Positions 60,746 to 64,000 of a stretch of DNA of 64,000 bases are shown here, piece by piece. The stretch is from Winogradskyella ouciana (GTDB lineage Bacteria; Bacteroidota; Bacteroidia; Flavobacteriales; Flavobacteriaceae), in contig NZ_WJYA01000002.1 of NCBI RefSeq assembly GCF_009709615.1, positions 248,001-312,000 on the forward strand, given 5' to 3'. The notes below the pieces were generated by a model, which saw only the letters and a list, made by a program, of their open reading frames with translations, was not told where the DNA came from and did not search any database. A program made the translations under genes and the position numbers. Each line of letters starts with the position of its first letter. The stretch's first letter is position 1.

Positions 60746-62188
60746 TTATGAATCTAAATCAAATGTTTCGGTTGGATCCTTTTCAGAATAATCTAACATA
60801 TTTTCACCATTAGCAATGATAGAACATACAGTGGCGTCACCAGTAACATTTACGACTGTTCTAAACATATCCAAAATACGATCCACAGGAAAAATAATGG
60901 CAATCCAAGCAGGATTTAACCCAACAGAACTCAAAACTATGATGAGCATCACCAATCCAGCACTTGGCACTGCAGCGGAACCAATGGATGCCAAAGTAGC
61001 TGTTAAGACTACTGTTACTTGTTGTCCTAAGGTTAAATCAATCATGTGCATCTGCGCCAAGAAAATAACGGCAACAGCTTGGTACAAACTTGTTCCGTCC
61101 ATATTAACTGTTGCTCCAATCGGCAATACAAAACTGCTTATCTTTTTATTGACTCCAAGATTTTGCTCCACACATTCCATAGTCACCGGAAGTGTTGCAG
61201 CACTGCTCGATGTTGAGAATGCTAAGGTTTGCGCAGGACTCATGGATTTAAAGAAGCCTGTATAAGGAATTTTCTTTACAAAGAGTTTAAGAATCATAGG
61301 ATAGATAATAAATATCATCAGTAATAGACCTGCTAACACTGTCAATGAATACCAACTCAATCCTTTAAATATTTCAACAACTTTGCCTATATCATCTCCT
61401 GCCATTTTACTCACAACACCAGCTAATAACGCAAATACAAAAAATGGAGCGGCTTGCATGACGATATCTACCATTTTTAGAAATACCTCATTAACACCGT
61501 CGACTAATTTTAATACTGGTGCAGATTTATCTGTTGGAATAAATAATAGACACACACCAAAGAATATGGCAAAGAATATAATTTGAAGCATTAAACCATT
61601 GTTAGACAGTGAATAGAAAAAGTTACTTGGCACAATATCTACCAGTGGTTGCAATGGTGTTGTCTCTTTTCGTTTTTCAACAGTTTCCATCTTATCGGCG
61701 ACAGCTGCTTCTTGGAGTTCGCTTTTGGATAATTCTGAAATTTCCTGTGCACGCTCCATAAACTCTGGATCTTTAAGGTAGTTTACACCATCCTTTATTT
61801 CATAACCTTCGGAATCTGCCCAAATTTCATAACTGATTCTGTTATCAATTCTACTTTGTTCATCAATAAGTTTACCTGGTTTTACAACATTAACCAGCAA
61901 CAATCCCAATGATATGGCCATTACAGTGGTAAGCAAATAGATACCTAAAGTTTTTCCTCCCATTCTACCCAAGCTTGATGGATCACCAATATTAGCAACT
62001 CCACTAATGATAGAGAAGAGCACCAAAGGCACAGCAATAAGCTTTAAGAGATTAATAAAAATGGTTCCAAAAGGGTCTATCCAATTAATGGTGAATTCGC
62101 TCCAGCCCATTGTGCTTGATAGTAAAGCCCAAATGATACCGAGTACCATTCCTATTATAATTTTCCAGTGTAATGCTAGTTTTTTCAT
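60746..62188 (-). CDS. Dicarboxylate/amino acid:cation symporter (DAACS)
   Basis: A 480-residue inner-membrane transporter of the GltP/DctA family, which imports glutamate, aspartate or C4-dicarboxylates with protons or sodium. It shows the expected eight helices and the re-entrant hairpins with the serine-rich STSSSAATLPVT and the NMDGT motif (GATVNMDGTSLYQ). An extra hydrophilic loop of about 75 residues (about 108-185) separates helices, longer than in GltP. It lies directly upstream of the ATP-grasp operon and downstream of aroC on the same strand. A substrate supply role for the operon is possible but not shown. Confidence 0.9.
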   Translation of the reverse strand: MKKLALHWKIIIGMVLGIIWALLSSTMGWSEFTINWIDPFGTIFINLLKLIAVPLVLFSIISGVANIGDPSSLGRMGGKTLGIYLLTTVMAISLGLLLVNVVKPGKLIDEQSRIDNRISYEIWADSEGYEIKDGVNYLKDPEFMERAQEISELSKSELQEAAVADKMETVEKRKETTPLQPLVDIVPSNFFYSLSNNGLMLQIIFFAIFFGVCLLFIPTDKSAPVLKLVDGVNEVFLKMVDIVMQAAPFFVFALLAGVVSKMAGDDIGKVVEIFKGLSWYSLTVLAGLLLMIFIIYPMILKLFVKKIPYTGFFKSMSPAQTLAFSTSSSAATLPVTMECVEQNLGVNKKISSFVLPIGATVNMDGTSLYQAVAVIFLAQMHMIDLTLGQQVTVVLTATLASIGSAAVPSAGLVMLIIVLSSVGLNPAWIAIIFPVDRILDMFRTVVNVTGDATVCSIIANGENMLDYSEKDPTETFDLDS

Positions 62189-62199
62189 AATATTGTTGT

Positions 62200-62228
62200 C
62201 TTTCGACTGCGCTCAAGATAAACTTCAG
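62200..62228. repeat. Short intergenic repeat resembling dispersed flavobacterial repeats
   Basis: TTTCGACTGCGCTCAAGATA at 62201-62220, in the gap before the symporter gene, is more GC-rich than its surroundings and resembles a class of short elements (core TTCGACTGCGCTCA) that I have seen scattered in intergenic DNA of this bacterial group. Only one copy is seen in this window. Confidence 0.35.
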
Positions 62229-62270
62229 CGGTAATCTTTTAATATTTAACTTATAACGTTCAGATTAGTT

Positions 62271-63341
62271 CTACCAATCTTTTGTTTCCTGTCGTCTTAA
62301 CAGCGTATAATCCGCCAAAACCAAAGCCGCCATAGCTTCTACAATAGGTACTGCTCTTGGAACAACACAAGGATCGTGTCTGCCTTTGCCCTGCATTTCT
62401 ACGGTTTCACCTTTGCTGTTTATAGTGTCTTGTTTTTGAAGTGTGGTTGCTACGGGTTTAAACGCAACTCTAAAATAGATGTCCATACCATTGCTAATGC
62501 CACCTTGTACTCCTCCAGACAAATTGGTTTGCGTACTACCATCTTCATTGAACTTATCGTTATGGTCACTCCCTTTCATTTTTGCCCCACAAAAACCACT
62601 ACCATATTCAAAACCTTTTACAGCATTTATGGATAGCATGGCTTTGCCCAATTCGGCATGAAGTTTATCAAAAACGGGTTCTCCCAATCCTGCTGGTACA
62701 TTTTGCAACACACAGGTAATGGTCCCACCAATGGTGTCTCCCTGTTTTTTCACCTCTTGTACCTTAGCTATCATTTTCTCTGCAGTGGCTTCATCTGGGC
62801 AACGAATAACATTGGATTCAATTTTAGAAAAATCTAAATCTTGATAAGGTTTATCAATAAAAATATCACCAACAGAAGATGTAAACGCATTAATTTTAAT
62901 ACTGCTTAAAAATTGCTTTGCAATGGCGCCAGCCACTACTCTGCATGCGGTTTCCCTAGCAGAACTTCTACCTCCACCTCTATAATCTCTTACGCCATAT
63001 TTTTGGTCATAAGTATAATCGGCATGGCTAGGACGATACACGTCCTTTATATGTGAATAATCTTTAGATTTTTGATTGGTGTTTTTTATAATGAAACCTA
63101 TTGGAGTTCCTGTGGTCTGACCTTCAAATAGTCCTGAAAGAAATTCGACAGTATCAGGTTCTTTACGTTGTGTGACAATTTTTGACTGACCTGGTCTGCG
63201 TCTATCCAACTCATTCTGAATGGCTTCAAAATCTAATTTTAAGCCCGAAGGACATCCGTCTATAATTCCGCCAATGGCTGCGCCATGTGACTCTCCAAAA
63301 GTGGTAAGTTTAAATAATTTTCCGAAGGAATTTCCTGCCAT
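62271..63341 (-). CDS. aroC: Chorismate synthase
   Basis: A 356-residue enzyme that makes chorismate from 5-enolpyruvylshikimate-3-phosphate with reduced flavin, the last step of the shikimate pathway. Family marks are the [19 protein letters not shown] start, the RRRPGQS region, the long [31 protein letters not shown] segment and [17 protein letters not shown] near the end. Length is normal. Its downstream gap of 82 bp leads to the symporter gene on the same strand, so co-transcription is possible. Confidence 0.97.
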   Translation of the reverse strand: MAGNSFGKLFKLTTFGESHGAAIGGIIDGCPSGLKLDFEAIQNELDRRRPGQSKIVTQRKEPDTVEFLSGLFEGQTTGTPIGFIIKNTNQKSKDYSHIKDVYRPSHADYTYDQKYGVRDYRGGGRSSARETACRVVAGAIAKQFLSSIKINAFTSSVGDIFIDKPYQDLDFSKIESNVIRCPDEATAEKMIAKVQEVKKQGDTIGGTITCVLQNVPAGLGEPVFDKLHAELGKAMLSINAVKGFEYGSGFCGAKMKGSDHNDKFNEDGSTQTNLSGGVQGGISNGMDIYFRVAFKPVATTLQKQDTINSKGETVEMQGKGRHDPCVVPRAVPIVEAMAALVLADYTLLRRQETKDW

Positions 63342-63546
63342 TAAATCTTATTTTACGCTAAAGTAAATCTAATATTACAGAAACAAAAATACCAATAGCT
63401 GTTTTAAGGCTGTCATTGACATTTATTCTTAATATTCAACGGTAAGTTTAGTAACATTCCCGTAACATTTTCCTCACGGAATATTAATTCTCTAATTACA
63501 CTTAATTAATAGTTATGTGTGTTCTTTGCAGTACTAACAATTTATT

Positions 63547-64000
63547 TTGAACCTAAAGCGAAAAGTAGAAATAGCGGTCATTTCTGACGTACACCTTGGT
63601 ACATTTGGGTGTCATGCAAAACAGTTATTGACCTATCTAAATAGTATTGAACCTAAAAAGTTAATTCTTAATGGAGACATTATAGATATTTGGCAGTTTA
63701 AGAAACGTTATTTCCCAAAGTCACATTTGAGTGTCATTAAAAAAATCATGGATTTTGCCGCTAACGGCACCGAAGTCATTTATATTACTGGCAATCATGA
63801 CGAAATGCTTAGAAAATTTGCTGATACTGAAATTGGCAATATTTCCATTGTCAATAAGGTAGTTTTAGAGTTGGATGGCAAAAGAGCTTGGTTTTTTCAT
63901 GGTGATGTGTTTGACATTTCCATTCAGAATGCAAAGTGGCTTGCTAAGTTAGGTGGTTGGGGCTACGACCTCCTTATTCTTATAAACCGTTTTGTTAATT
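63547..64000 (+). CDS. LpxH-like UDP-diacylglucosamine diphosphatase, 3' end outside window
   Basis: The first 151 codons are inside the window. The protein has the metallophosphoesterase motifs of the LpxH-like family: SDVHLG (DxH), NGDIIDIW, TGNHDE and FFHGD. In this family the enzyme hydrolyses UDP-2,3-diacylglucosamine to lipid X in lipid A synthesis. The start is TTG 63547, since an in-frame stop is at 63535-63537 and no ATG lies between; an ATT at 63544 is the only other option. It is divergent from aroC. A -7-like sequence, TTTGCA near 63524, is imperfect. The exact paralogue type cannot be settled from a partial protein. Confidence 0.8.
   Translation, partial: MNLKRKVEIAVISDVHLGTFGCHAKQLLTYLNSIEPKKLILNGDIIDIWQFKKRYFPKSHLSVIKKIMDFAANGTEVIYITGNHDEMLRKFADTEIGNISIVNKVVLELDGKRAWFFHGDVFDISIQNAKWLAKLGGWGYDLLILINRFVN

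Noticed and set aside
1..64000. Prophage, insertion sequence or integrative element
   Set aside because: No transposase, integrase, phage structural or mobilisation gene is seen, and gene content looks uniformly flavobacterial.

Overview
The window is an AT-rich chromosomal segment of a member of the Bacteroidota, almost certainly family Flavobacteriaceae. The evidence is type IX secretion (T9SS) cargo with type A and type B C-terminal sorting domains, PorP/SprF proteins beside a giant SprB-repeat adhesin, several promoters of the flavobacterial type (TTG or TTTG, about 20 bp, then TAnnTTTG), a lack of Shine-Dalgarno sequences, and typical family genes (fused branched-chain E1, DUF4251, DUF4139, QEGLA protein). 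The genus cannot be fixed from the sequence. I see no tRNA or rRNA gene, transposase, integrase, phage gene or CRISPR array.

Layout. 0-3.7 kb: end of a CsbD-like gene, a patatin-like lipase, a degenerate intradiol-dioxygenase-like protein and a small secreted protein preceded by an array of 20-bp repeats. 3.9-18.7 kb: a secreted beta-helix protein followed by an adhesin unit (T9SS type B protein, a PorP/SprF barrel fused to a TolA-like coiled coil, a 2741-residue SprB-like adhesin, a second PorP/SprF). 18.9-32.5 kb: small stress or hydrolase genes, then two very large T9SS type A proteins, a metallophosphoesterase and a PQQ-type sugar dehydrogenase with a cytochrome c region, which share the same C-terminal modules in different order. 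32.7-38.3 kb: HPF with an ArsC-like protein, DUF1853, a pseudouridine synthase, a helicase, an orphan ExbD and a 3D-domain lipoprotein. 38.4-38.7 kb: two tandem micro-ORFs with a strong terminator. 38.8-52.8 kb: mostly housekeeping (M19 dipeptidase, Hsp20, branched-chain E1, 2OG oxygenase, YciH, phosphorylase, Ung, MutS2-like, TPR regulator, DCC protein). 53.1-55.3 kb: a DUF4139 protein with a SusC-like plug module inserted into it. 55.38-55.52 kb: a candidate structured small RNA. 55.5-60.7 kb: a five-gene minus-strand operon with two paralogous GshB-like ATP-grasp ligases, an HExxxH/QEGLA metallopeptidase, an N-formylglutamate amidohydrolase-like enzyme and a small helical protein. 60.7-64 kb: amino acid symporter, chorismate synthase and the start of an LpxH-like phosphoesterase.

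How the genes work together. The 5.3-18.7 kb unit looks like one exported adhesin with its own T9SS outer-membrane partners. A motif, GTATTTCATCG, recurs five times in both orientations upstream of the 3.16 kb and 3.9 kb genes; two copies are spaced 21 bp apart, as LytTR regulators prefer, suggesting shared control. The most interesting functional system is the ATP-grasp/QEGLA operon. It pairs amide-bond-forming ligases with a peptidase of the family that contains the tubulin detyrosinase MATCAP, so it may add and remove an amino-acid or peptide tag on an unknown substrate.
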